From Nepenthes gracilis (taxonomy: Eukaryota; Streptophyta; Magnoliopsida; Caryophyllales; Nepenthaceae): DNA of 64,000 nucleotides. Under the pieces are notes generated by a model, which was given only the letters and a program-made list of their open reading frames with translations, made no database searches and was not told the DNA's origin. Numbering within the stretch: position 1 is the first letter of the stretch; every line of letters starts with the position of its first letter. Both the position numbers and the translations under genes were made by a program. The DNA lies in assembly GCA_033239525.1 (NCBI GenBank), contig BSYO01000002.1, positions 17,394,626-17,458,625 on the forward strand, given 5' to 3'. Positions 1 through 10,427 of this stretch are shown here, in pieces.

Positions 1-1188
1 ATCTTGAATAGTTACTGCGAAGGCCTTTGCCGAGACGGTAGGCTTCTTTCCATCTAGCCTCGAAAGTGATGGACAGTTTCTGTATTGATGGCCCTTCTTT
101 CCACAACTAAAACACGCTCCCATCAATTTACGACATTCTTGTCCCGAATGTCTCCTCCCACAGACGGTACAATCATCCGTCGATACTTTAGTACCAGTTA
201 CCGATTGAGCCGGTATAATACTTTTTCCCTCGTCAACTGCCCTGGTCTTCTTGAACGGTCCAGAAGACCCCGCAGCTGATCCCGTACTTACTCCTGCTCG
301 GCTGGCGGTTCTCTTTGCATAGAACCTTTCTGTTTCCGTCTCCTTCTCATAGATTGTCGCTCTGTCCAAGATCTCGGTGTAAGTCTTGAACTTTAAAACG
401 GACAACAACTTCCTAATATCATCTCGCAGCCCTTGGAGGAACTTTTTAGCCTTCCTCTGTTCGTCCTCTACATAAAAGGGTGCAAAACGAGACAACTCCG
501 TGAACTTGGCATCATATTCCTTGACGGTCATACTCCCTTGTCTCAACCTCATAAACTCTTGCTCTTTTTGATCTCGAAGACTGAATGGAAAATACTTTTC
601 CAAAAATTCTTCCTCAAACACCTCCCAGGTGATGGCTTCATTAGGCACTCCCATCGCCCACCCTCCAGTTTATAAGCAGCAAATGTGACTTTTTCTCGGT
701 CAGTACAGCCCAGCACAGTGAATATCTTCTTCATTCTTTTCATCCACACATCCGCCTTAGCTGGATCAGGCTTTCCTAGGAAGCCCGGTGCTTGCTCAGC
801 TGTGAACCTATCATAAGTTGTAGGCCCAGGAGGTGCCGGAGTTGGCTCAGGGTTAGGATTTGGAGCCATGTGCTTTTGCTCAACAGACTCTACTACATTA
901 GTCATCCTCTCCAATAGATTGATATAGGCCGCCTCTCTGTCATACGGCGTGCTAATGCCACCGCGGCCACTCCTCCCACCTCTTCTACTTGCCATCCTAT
1001 AATCAAGGCAAACACACGAATATAAGAACAAGAATATCTAACCAAGCCTAAGAACCAAACTCTTAAAGGTCCCAACTGTCTTAGTTTCCTCTACCTATTC
1101 CTATAGGAGTTCTATTCAGAGATTCAATCCTACGCTTCCGCTTTTCGATCGATCAATTCTTAATGCATCTCAACTCTTTGAAACCAAT
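1..1188 (-). pseudogene. Ty3/gypsy gag fragment (left copy of family A)
   Basis: This would encode the capsid/nucleocapsid polyprotein of an LTR retrotransposon. Reading leftward, the start codon is at 995 (MASRRGGRSGRGG). Retrotransposon-gag sequence with the motif EQAPGFLGKPDPAKADVWMK follows. A CCHC zinc knuckle, C-FSC-GKKGHQYRN-C, lies at 73-114. The gene runs off the left edge. Compared with the second copy (4995-6364), about 30 bp are missing near 665, which shifts the frame, so it cannot make a full Gag. It sits directly after LTR A1 and its PBS, so it belongs to an element extending left of the window. The family assignment is firm. I cannot place it in a named lineage from gag alone. 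Confidence 0.88.
1175..1186 (-). other. Primer binding site of A-left
   Basis: On the minus strand TGGTTTCAAAGA follows the LTR end (GTTACA) after two bases. It matches most positions of TGGTATCAGAGC, the usual complement of initiator tRNA-Met in plant LTR elements. Its place fixes the LTR edge at 1189 and shows that the element reads leftward. Confidence 0.75.
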
Positions 1189-1907
1189 TGTAACGGAACG
1201 GATTTTTTTTATTCCGTCATTCGCAACACAATTGGAAACCCAAACTTAACCAGTTGCGTGCAACACAGGATCACAGATGCCATCTAGGACCCATATACTT
1301 TTAACCATAATAAGTATAGCGGAAGTTATTCTAACACTTGCGAAAGCATTCATATTCATTCTAAAATATTCATTTCCAAATACATAGCCAAAAATGTTTA
1401 ACCGTAGAAGTTCATTAAGTCGTTACAATAATAATTTCTCCAAAATAAGCTTCCGAGGTCTCTAAGAATCCTTCAGACAGCTCTAATCACTCCAACTCGT
1501 CAGGCACAAGCTCTAAAGCTTCATCTGTGGGGGAAAAACATAAAACAGTGAGCCGAGGCCCAGTAAGGTACATGCATATGAACTGTAAAACGGTTATACC
1601 AAAACGATCATATAACCATATAGAACCAGAACGTTTAAAACATCATCTGGAAACAGTAAAGACATGCTATAGCAATCTTAAATCTCATGCTTCATAAATC
1701 GTACTATAAACAATAACTTTTGGACGCATTGGTAAAATCAAAACAATACTCTATACATTTCTTCGTCATCTTTTCACTGTATACGATTCATTATTATTTT
1801 TTCATCAGATGATTCTCTATCATCTTTCCACTGTACAATACATTTGAATCTTTTACTGTGACCTGCCAGTGTACCCTACTAGCAGAAGGGGCGAATGATC
1901 GAGGATA

Positions 1908-1930
1908 GATTGTGTTTACTCCACACAATC
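1908..1930 (-). other. Conserved hairpin 2, LTR A1
   Basis: Eight-base arms gattgtgt and acacaatc pair perfectly around a 7-base loop. The same hairpin recurs at the same relative place in most LTRs of the window. Confidence 0.75.
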
Positions 1931-1933
1931 TAA

Positions 1934-2281
1934 GGCCTATCATGTCATATATATCCCAAGGGATATCTGTACTGTGTGCCACCTGAAGGTCGGCCTATCA
2001 TGCTATTTATATCCCGAGGGATATCTGTACTGTGTGCCACCCAAAGGTCCGCCTGTCATGTCATATATATCCCGAGGGATATCTATACTATGTGCCACCC
2101 GAAGTTCGGCCTATCATGTCGTATATATCCCGAGGGATATTTGTACTGTGTGCCACCCGAAGGTCGGCCTATCATGTCATATATATCCCAAGGGATATCT
2201 GTATTGTTTGCCACCCGAAGGTCGGCCTATTATGTCATATATATCCCGAGGGATATCTATACTGTGTGCCACTCGAAGGTC
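1934..2281 (-). repeat. 58-bp tandem repeat, 6 units, LTR A1
   Basis: The word ggcctat (one variant) recurs at exactly 1934, 1992, 2050, 2108, 2166, 2224 and 2282. Each unit carries a near-palindromic atatatccc/gggatat core. As 58 is not divisible by three and the unit lacks stops, all three forward frames stay open, giving misleading repeat proteins. It lies between hairpin 2 and hairpin 1. Confidence 0.95.
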
Positions 2282-2334
2282 GGCCTATGTTCCTCTTGGC
2301 TTATTGCCCTTGAGGACCGGGCGGACCATGAATC

Positions 2335-2350
2335 GCTCCATGGACAGAGC
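2335..2350 (-). other. Hairpin 1, LTR A1
   Basis: Arms gctc and gagc enclose catggaca, followed by tatcctcgattac, a sequence shared with the other LTRs. Other families have ataactc/gagttat or caaggat/atccttg at this place. Confidence 0.5.
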
Positions 2351-2694
2351 TATCCTCGATTACCACCGTAAGTTCTAAGGCCTCACCCAAGAACTTACCT
2401 AGACTGTAGTCAGTCTCGGGTCAGAAACCATCTCTTAATAGAAAACCCTTTTTCAAAATCAGACTTTCAAATCGTAAAACTTATTTCGAAATTCATATAC
2501 TTAAAAGCCGATTCAAAATACACTTGAGGCCGGTTTCGATTTCATGGCATAACACATATTTGGGGCCGGTTTAGCTTTTTATCAAGGAAGGGCTGGTGCT
2601 CTTATCCAATTAAGGGAGCCGGATTTCATTTTTCAATACAGAAGCCGAAGTTCTTTTTCTTCAAATGCCGGACTTTAGAAAGCTTGGACGGAGT

Positions 2695-3375
2695 ACCTTT
2701 AAAAGGACGAGACTCTCTTTTGGACGGAGCTCTTTCAAAAGGACGGAGCTCTTTTGGACGGAGCACTTTTCTTAAGGGACGGAGCTCTTTTGGACGAAGC
2801 ACTTTTCTTAAGGGACGGAGCTCTTTTGGACGAAGTACTTTTCTTAAGGGACGGAGCTCTTTTGGACGGAGCATTTTTTCTTAAGGGACGGAGTGCTTTA
2901 CTTTCACAGGGACGGAGTGCTTTACTTTCAAAGGGACGGAGTGCTTTACTTTTACAGGGACGGAGTACTTTACTTTCACAGGGACGGAGTGCTTTACTTT
3001 CAAAGAGAAGGAGTGCTTTACTTTCACAGGGACGGAGTGCTTTAATTGCACAGGGACGGAGTGCTTTACTTTCACAGGGACGGAGTGCTTTACTTCCAAA
3101 TGGACGGAGTGCTTTACTTTCACAGGGACGGAGTGCTTTTTACTTTTGGGGACCGAGTGCTTTTTACTCCTGGGGACGGAGCTCATTTTCAAAGGACGGT
3201 GCTCATTTCAAAGGACGGAGCTCATTTCTCAAAGGACGGAGCTCATTTCAAAGGACGGAGCTCATTTCTAAGGACGAAGCTTATTTCAAAGGACGGAGCT
3301 CATTTCAAGGGACGGAGCTCATTTCTAAGGACGGAGCTCATTTCAAAGGACGGAGCTCATTTCTCAAAGCTGGAC
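2695..3375 (-). repeat. GACGGAG minisatellite, LTR A1
   Basis: Three unit lengths share the core ggacggag. 36-bp units start at about 2740, 2776, 2812 and 2848. Eleven 24-bp units run from 2885 to 3148 at even steps. Irregular units of about 18-20 bp (aaggacggagctcattt) run from 3180 to 3370. Degenerate copies of the core continue to about 3900. LTR A2 lacks the 24-bp block, so the expansion is specific to A1. Open frames of up to 229 codons here are by-products of unit lengths divisible by three. Confidence 0.93.
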
Positions 3376-4216
3376 TCTCATTTTCTATTACGAAGCCGGA
3401 GTTCTTCCTTTCATTGCGTAAACTCAAAGTCGGAGTTCATTAAATCTGGAGTTCATTTAAAAGACGGAGTTCTTTTTCTGAAACGGACGGTGTACTTTTT
3501 CCTTAAAAGGACGGCGTTCTTTTTCTGAAACGGACGAAGTTCATTTTCAGTTTCAGTTCAAAGTCAGAATACAAGCCGGAGTTCATTTTCTCTCAAAGGA
3601 CGGAGTCCATCTTCCTAATACAAGGCCGGAGTTCAATTTACATTCGGGCCGGAGTGCTTAGGGACGGAGTGCCTTTTTACTCAAGCGATGGAGTGCTTTT
3701 TGGACGGAGCTCATTTTACTATCAGACGGAGTGCATTTTCATTAACAAGGGATGGAGTTCACTTTTAAATTAAGGCCACTGTTCTTTATAAAGCCGGAGC
3801 CCATTTTCATATTAAGGCGGGAGTTCGTTTAAGGCAAGAGTTCTTTTGGAGTACTTTTTCATTAAAAAGGACGGAACTCATTTTACATTGCAGACGGTGG
3901 ATATTCAATGCAGCAAGCTGGAACTTAAAAACAGAGTACGCTTCAACATTCTCAAAACATGAGCTTAAAAGCAGAGCAGAGTACACTTGCAATATACTTA
4001 AAGCATGAACTTAAAACAGCGTCCGAAGTAACCTGCAATAAAGCATGAATTTAGAAATAGAGCAGAATATACTTGCAATGAACTTAAAAACGGTGTCCGA
4101 GGTACACTTGCCTGACAGTCGGTTGCCCAATATTACCGTCTGAAGTTTTTCCTTCCTCCACTTCTTCCTTACTCCTTGCCTGGTTCCCTCTTTTTTTTTT
4201 TATCAACCATCGCTGG

Positions 4217-4224
4217 CTTATATA
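4217..4224 (-). promoter_or_regulatory. TATA box of LTR A1
   Basis: TATATAAG on the minus strand lies about 105 bp upstream of the donor-like site, in the same order as in the other LTRs. LTR A2 has the same site at 8957-8964. Confidence 0.6.
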
Positions 4225-4722
4225 GAGGAGGGAGTAGGTGGGGTAAGTTACACTTCTTTTCAGAGGGTAGGTGGAGTAACTAGGTTAGTTCACTTACTCC
4301 ATTTGATCGCCGCTCAGTTAGATTCAAACTAAATAGTAAAGTCTGCTTATTCTTTAGTTACCTTTAGTTCATTTCAGGCCAACTGCTTGGCCCACTCTTT
4401 GCCGGTCAACCTTTTTGGGCGAATTGTGTATTTTCACTAAACGGGCCGATTTTGGAGAAGGCCGGTCCATTCTTCATCATGAAGGCCAAATTTTGAAGCA
4501 CAACAGGCCTTGATTACAGGGCCGGAGTGACCAAGGTTGGAGTGCTTAGGGCCGGACTGGATTTTCGTGGGACGAGGCCGAACGTCTTTATATGAAAGGG
4601 GAAGGCCGAAGTTGTTGGGCCTCAAGGGGCCGATCTTCTTTTCTTCTTATACGCAAGTTGGTTTTGTTTTAGGCTCATGACTTCTTTAGACTTAAGGTGG
4701 TTGGACTTCTTCTTATATTTTT

Positions 4723-4741
4723 CGGTCAACGCAGTTGACCG
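4723..4741 (-). promoter_or_regulatory. Inverted W-box palindrome in U3 of LTR A1
   Basis: cggtcaac and gttgaccg pair around gca, placing two TTGACC cores head to head about 85 bp inside the LTR start. TTGAC(C/T) is the known WRKY-factor W-box. The equivalent at 9470-9488 in A2 has lost symmetry by mutation. Confidence 0.6.
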
Positions 4742-4826
4742 GATAACCTTTAGTTTTTCCTCGATCCTTTGATTATTTTGACTCGATGACCAGGACTTTC
4801 TATGTTTAAGAATCTGGGTCGTCACA

Positions 4827-4845
4827 ATCTCCCCCACTTATAAAA
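4827..4845 (-). other. Polypurine tract of the A middle element
   Basis: The minus strand reads AAGTGGGGGAGAT directly before the LTR terminus TGTGACGACC, as expected for the plus-strand primer of a Ty3/gypsy element. It shows that LTR A1 is the 3' LTR of the element whose gag is at 4995-6364. Confidence 0.85.
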
Positions 4846-4994
4846 TTTTCATCCTTGAAATTTGATGATCCTCACGGTCTCGTAATCACACGTATTCTTT
4901 CATCCAGAATTTGTTCCCTCCGACAAGGATTACTCTGGGAAACCTCAGGCACTGAATTGTCCTAATTCTTATCACAAAAAAAATTCTCAGCCTC

Positions 4995-6364
4995 TCAGAA
5001 CGACGCAATCCAGTCACTTACTGATTTTCTCAACCTTGCAACATGTCTATCTATATACAATATCATATGATTACCCTTACCTAACAATACTAAATTCACA
5101 ACTAGATGGTTCCCATTTACCTCAACCACACATCTCGGATACATCACATCAATAACCACAGATGATCCTGTGGGTGTGCACACAGATAATTCACAATTCA
5201 AAACACTTGGGACAGATACGATACAACATGCAAATCGCAGGGAAATAAAGGAATGGGTAGACCCTAAGTCAAATAATATGGATGTAGAAACTCCACAAAC
5301 GGAAAGGCTACCTTCCACTACGTTCGGAGATGCCTCTGGATCTTGAATAGCTACTGCGAAGGCCTTTGCCGAGACGGTAGGCTTCTTTCCATCTAGCCTC
5401 GAAAGTGATGGACAGTTTCTGTATTGATGGCCCTTCTTTCCACAACTAAAACATGCTCTCATCAATTTACGCCATTCTTGTCCCGAATGTCTCCTCCCAC
5501 AGACGGTACAATCATCCTTCGATACGTTAGTACCAGTTACTGACTTAGCCAGTACAATACTTTTTCCCTCGTCAACCGCCCTCATCCTCTTGAACGGTCC
5601 AGAAGACCCCGCAGCTGATCCCGTACTTACTCTTGCTCGGCTGGCAGTTCTCTTTGCGTAGAACCTTTCTGTTTTCGTCTCCTTCTCATAGATTGCCGCT
5701 CTGTCCAAGATCTCGGCGTAAGTCTGGAACTTTAAAATGGACAACAACTTCTTAATATCATCTCGCAGCCCTTGGAGGAACTTTTTAGCCTTCCTCTATT
5801 CGTCCTCTACATAAAAGGGTGCAAAACGGGACAACTCCGTGAACTTGGCATCATATTCCTTGATGGTCATACTCCCTTGTCTCAGCCTCATAAACTCTTG
5901 CTCTTTCCGATCTCGAAGACTGGATGGAAAATACTTTTCCAGAAATGCCGCCTCAAACATCTCCCAGGTGATGGCTTCATTAGGCACTCCCATCGCCCGT
6001 TTCTACATGTCCCACCAACTATCCGCTTCACCCTCCAGTTTATAAGCAGCAAATGTGACTTTTTCTCGGTCAGACAGCCCAGCGCAGTGAATATCTTCTT
6101 CATTCTTTTCATCCACACGTCCGCCTCAGCTGGATCAGGCTTTCCTAGGAAGCCCGGTGCTTGCTCAGCTGTGAACCTATCATAAGTTGTAGGCCCAGGA
6201 GGTGCCGGACTTGGCTCAGGGGTAGGATTTGGAGCCATGTGCTTTTGCTCAACAGACTCTACTACATTAGTCATCCTCTCCAATAGATTGATATAGGCCG
6301 CCTCTCTGTCATACGGCGTGCTAATGCCACCGTGGCCACTCCTCCCACCTCTTCTACTTGCCAT
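4995..6364 (-). pseudogene. Gag with truncated protease; rest of pol deleted (family A)
   Basis: Gag starts at 6364 (MASRRGGRSGHGG). The zinc knuckle lies at 5412-5453. A protease start follows with LFDLGSTHSFIS, where the expected catalytic D-S-G reads D-L-G. The coding then breaks off and the polypurine tract follows within about 170 bp, so reverse transcriptase, RNase H and integrase are all gone. A stop replaces Gln after FYVEDE near 5796, and a frameshift lies near 6085. The element is dead and non-autonomous. It keeps both LTRs, PBS (6544-6555) and PPT, so it could once have been moved in trans. Confidence 0.88.
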
Positions 6365-6543
6365 CCTATAATCAAGGCAAACACACGAATATAAGAACAA
6401 GAATATCTAACCAAGCCTAAGAACCAAACTCTTAAAGGTCCCAACTGTCTTAGTTTCCTCTACCTATTCCTATAGGAGTTCTATTCAGAGATTCAATCCT
6501 ACGCTTCCGCTTTTCGATCGATCAATTCTTAAGGCATCTCAAC

Positions 6544-6555
6544 TCTTTGAAACCA
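6544..6555 (-). other. Primer binding site of the A middle element
   Basis: TGGTTTCAAAGA on the minus strand sits two bases from LTR A2, identical to the site at 1175-1186. Confidence 0.75.
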
Positions 6556-6557
6556 AT

Positions 6558-9500
6558 TGTAACGGAATGGATTTTTTTTTATTCCGTCATTCGCAACACA
6601 ATTGGAAACCCAAACTTAACCAGTTGCGTGCAACACAGGATCACAGATGCCATCTAGAACCCATATACTTTTAACCATAATAAGTATAGCGGAAGTTATT
6701 CTAACACTTGCGAAAGCATTCATATTCATTCTAAAATATTCATTTCCAAATACATAGCCAAAAATGTTTAACCGTAGAAGTTCATTAAGTCGTTACAATA
6801 ATATTTTCTCCAAAATAAGCTTCCGAGGTCTCTAAGAATCCTTCAGACAGCTCTAATCACTCCAACTCGTCAGGCACAAGCTCTAAAGCTTCATCTGTGG
6901 GGGAAAAACATAAAATATTGAGCCGAGGCCCAGTAAGGTACATGCATATGAACTGTAAAACGGTTATACCAAAACGATCATATAACCATATAGAACCAGA
7001 ACGTTTAAAACATCATCTGGAAACAGTAAAGACATGCTATAGCAATATTAAATCTCATGCTTCATAAATCGTACTATAAACAATAACTTTACTGACGCGT
7101 GGTAAAACTGAAAACAATACTCTATACTATTTACTGTCATCTTTTCACTGTATACGATTCATTATCATTTTTTCATCAGATGATACTCTATCATCTTTCC
7201 ACTGTACAATACATTTCCATCTTTTACTGTAACCAGCTAGTGTACCCTACTAGCGGAAGGGACGAATGATCGAGGATAGATTCTGTTCACTCCACACAAT
7301 CCAAGGCCTATCATGTCATATATATCCCAAGGGATATCTGTACTGTGTGCCACCCGAAGGTTGGCCTATCATGTTATATATATCCCGAGGGATATCTGTA
7401 CTGTGTGCCACCCGAAGGTCGGCCTATCATGTCATATATATCCCGAGGATATCCTGTACTGTGTGCCACCCGAAGGTCGGCCTATCATGTCAGATATATC
7501 CCGAGGGATGTCTGTACTGTGTGCCACCTAAAGGTCGGCCTATCATGTCATATATATCCCGAGGGATATCTGTACTATGTGCCACTCGAAGGTCGGCCTA
7601 TGTTCCTCTTGGCTTATCGCCCTTGAGGACCGGGCAGACCATGAATCGCTCCATGGACAGGCTATCGTCGATTACCACCGTAAGTTTTAGGCCTCACCCA
7701 AGAACTTCCCTAGACTGTAGTCAGTCTCGGGTCAGAAACCATCTCTTAATAGAAAACCCCTTTTTGAAAATCAGACTTTCAAATCATAGAACTTATTTCG
7801 AAATTCATATACTTAAAAGCCGATTCAAAATACACTTAAGGCCGGTTTCGTTTTCTTGGCATAACATATATTTGGGGCCGGTTTAGCTTTTTATCAAGGA
7901 AGGGCCGGTGCTCTTATCCTGTTAAGGGAGCCGGATTTCATTTTTCAATACAGAAGCTGAAGTTCTTTTTCTTCAAATGTCGGACTTCAGAAAGCTTGGA
8001 CGGAGTACCTTTAAAAGGATGGGACTCTCCTTTGGATGGAGCTCTTTCAAAAGGACGGAGCTCATTTCCAAGGACGGAGCTCATTTCTAAGGACGGAGCT
8101 CATTTCAAAGGACGGAGCTCATTTCTCAAAGCCGGATCTCATTTTCTATTACGAAGCCGGAGTTCTTTCTTTCATTGCGCAAACTCAAAGCCGGAGTTCA
8201 TTAAATTCGGAGTTCATTTAAAAGACAGAGTTCTTTTTCCTTAAAAGGACGGCGTTCTTTTTCTGAAACGGACGGAGTTCATTTTCAGTTTCAGTTTAAA
8301 GTCAGAATACAAGCCGGAGTTCATTTTCTCTCAAAGGACCGAGTCCATCTTCCTAATACAAGGCCAAAGTTCAATTTACATTCGGGCTGGAGTGCTTACA
8401 GGACAGAGTGCCTTTTTACTCAAGCGATGGAGTGCTTTTTGGACGGAGCTCATTTTACTATCAGGACGGAGTGCATTTTCGTTAAAAAGGGACGGAGTTC
8501 ACTTTTAAATTAAGGCCACTGTTCTTTATAAAGCCGGAACCCATTTTCATATTAAGGCGGGAGTTTGTTTAAGGCCAGAGTTCTTTTGGAGTACTTTTTC
8601 ATTAAAAAGGACGGAACTCATTTTACATTGCAGATGGTGGATATTCAATGCAGAAAGCAGGAACTTAAAAACAGAGTACACTTCAACATTCTCAAAACAT
8701 GAGCTTAAAAGCAGAGCAGAGTACACTTGCAATATACTTAAAGCATGAACTTAAAATAGCGTCCGAAGTAACTTGCAATAAAGCATCAATTTAGAAATGG
8801 AGCAGAATACACTTGCAATGAACGTAAAAACGGCATTCGAGGTACACTTGCTTGACAGTCGGTTGCCTAATATTACCGTCTGAAGTTTTTCCTTCCTCCA
8901 CTTCTTCCTCACAGCTTGCCTGGTTTCCTCTTTTTTTTTTTATCAACCATCGCTGGCTTATATAAAGAAGGGAGTAGGTGGGGTAAGTTGAGGTAAGTTA
9001 CACTTCTTTTCAGAGGGTAGGTGGAATAACTAGGTTAATTCACTTACTCCATTTGGTCGCCGCTCAGTTAGATTCAAACTAAATAGTAAAGTCTGCTTTT
9101 TCTTTAGTTGCCATTAGTTCATTTCAGGCCAACTGCTTGGCCCACTATTTGCCGGTCAACCTTTTTGGGCGGATTGTGTATTTTCACTAAACGGGCCGAT
9201 TTTGGAGAAGGCCGGTCCATTCTTCATCAGGAAGGACAAATTTTGAATCACAACTGGCCCTGATTACAGGGCCGGAGTGACCAAGGCCGAAGTGCTTAGG
9301 GCCGGACTGGATTTTCGTGGGAGGAGGCCGAACGTCTTTATATGAAAGGGGAAGGCCGAAGTTGTTGGGCCTCAAGGGGCCGATCTTCTTTTCTTCTTAT
9401 ACGCAAGTTGGTTTTGTTTTAGGCTCATGACTTCTTTAGACTTAAGGTGGTTGGACTTCTTATATTTTTCGGTAAACGCAGTTGACCTGATAACCTTTAG

Positions 9501-9573
9501 TTTTTCCTCGATCCTTTGATTATTTTGACTCGATGACCTGGACTTTCTATGTTTAAGAATCTGGGTCGTCACA
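6558..9573 (-). mobile_element. LTR A2 (3016 bp)
   Basis: Same termini and order of blocks as A1: 58-bp repeat, hairpins, short GACGGAG block, TATA box (8957-8964) and splice-like sites (acceptor 6895, donor 8851). The donor is weakened to CAA|GCAAGTG, and hairpin 2 (7279-7301) has one mismatch. It is the 5' LTR of the middle A element. On its right C-like LTR sequence follows at once rather than a polypurine tract, so this is the outer edge of the array. Confidence 0.92.
7305..7594 (-). repeat. 58-bp tandem repeat, 5 units, LTR A2
   Basis: ggcctat recurs at 7305, 7363, 7421, 7479, 7537 and 7595, exactly 58 bp apart. It is the same unit as in A1 with one copy fewer. Confidence 0.95.
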
Positions 9574-10427
9574 ACTTAAGAAATATGATTATTCTCTTCC
9601 AAAGGGAATAAAACTAAGAACAAATATTAAGAACAAATGTAAAATCTTCCACAATAGGTTTTGAAAAAGAAATCAAGAAATTAGATTAAGGAATTATTTT
9701 AGATGGTGATATTCCCTGGCATGCCTTAGGATACTGTAGAAAAATCGAGGAATTGCCCCTAGCACAACGGGAAAATAAAGGCGGCTATTAGGCCTCGTCT
9801 ACCGAGATATAATAGGTATGTACCACCTACCTTGGGGTGTAATAAGGAGATTATGGCATTAGATTGTGTGGACTGAACACAATTCTTTCCTTGATTACTC
9901 GCACCATTAGCTGGTAAGGCCTATTAGCTCTAATCCTTAAAGATAAATGATAAACAAGATTCAGTATATGATTACGAAAAGGAAAAAAAGGTTAAAAAAG
10001 ATAAAAGTTCATGCATGTTTTATATGATTCCTATTTTTCTAATAAATATATTTCTATTTTAAGTATAAATATGCATATCTTTGTTATATGCACCTTATTG
10101 AGCATTTGGCTCATTCTCTTACTATTTTCCTAACCCTTCAGATAGCGAGTACGAGTTGATATCTAGTGAGCAGTGTTGAAGCTACAAGTTCTTTAGGCTC
10201 AAGTGGTGATGAACTGTAATATAGTGTAGTGGAAAATCTAAGATTAGAAAATTATGTACTCTATCTTAAGATGAAATAAATACAATATTGTTATTGATAG
10301 TTTAGTTTTACTTTTGCATATTATTATGGTGATTATTTATACTTCGGCAGATTTTTTTATGATAATGATTTTGGACCTAGTAGCATCTCTAAAGAATCGA
10401 TGCCGTATTCCATTCATACGTGATTAG
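9574..10427 (+). mobile_element. 3' part of a C-like LTR (H)
   Basis: From about 9690 the order matches the 3' third of element C's LTR: ccctggcatgccttagg, hairpin 2 at 9862-9884 (gattgtgt/acacaatt), ttggctcattctcttac, a pyrimidine tract and TTCAG at 10141. The start is missing. LTR A2 abuts it, so array A probably inserted into this older LTR, whose left half would lie outside the window. The right edge is uncertain by about 15 bp. Confidence 0.7.

Larger units (their letters stand above)
1525..4111 (-). other. Putative GC-AG intron inside LTR A1
   Basis: The donor reads CAG|GCAAGTG at 4111, about 105 bp downstream of the TATA box. The acceptor reads CCCCCACAG|ATGA at 1525, preceded by GGCTCACT (branch-point-like CTCAC) and a pyrimidine-rich tract. 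The interval carries both tandem-repeat blocks and both hairpins. Splicing is inferred from the consensus and its repetition in other LTRs. Confidence 0.55.
1189..4826 (-). mobile_element. LTR A1 (3638 bp)
   Basis: It starts TGTAACGG and ends GTCACA on the plus strand, so termini are TG...CA. A PBS abuts its left end and a polypurine tract (4827-4840) abuts its right end, so it acts both as 3' LTR of the element to the right and 5' LTR of the one to the left. Read on the minus strand it holds a W-box palindrome (4741-4723), a TATA box (4224-4217), a GC-type splice-donor-like site (4111), a long minisatellite, hairpin 1, a 58-bp tandem repeat, hairpin 2 and an acceptor-like site (1525). It is about 620 bp longer than A2, mostly from extra minisatellite units. 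Confidence 0.93.

Noticed and set aside
1934..2281. CRISPR-like regular spacing
   Set aside because: Units are contiguous tandem copies with no unique spacers, and the DNA is plant nuclear.
1974..2378. Three overlapping open frames encoding a repeated 58-residue peptide (and 7266-7886)
   Set aside because: A stop-free 58-bp unit keeps all three frames open by cycling phase. One stop-free unit is not improbable, and the peptide is only the DNA repeat read in three phases.
2754..3443. Long repetitive open frames (up to 229 codons) on both strands
   Set aside because: They are translations of 24- and 36-bp minisatellite units, whose lengths are divisible by three. LTR A2 lacks them and there is no coding signal.
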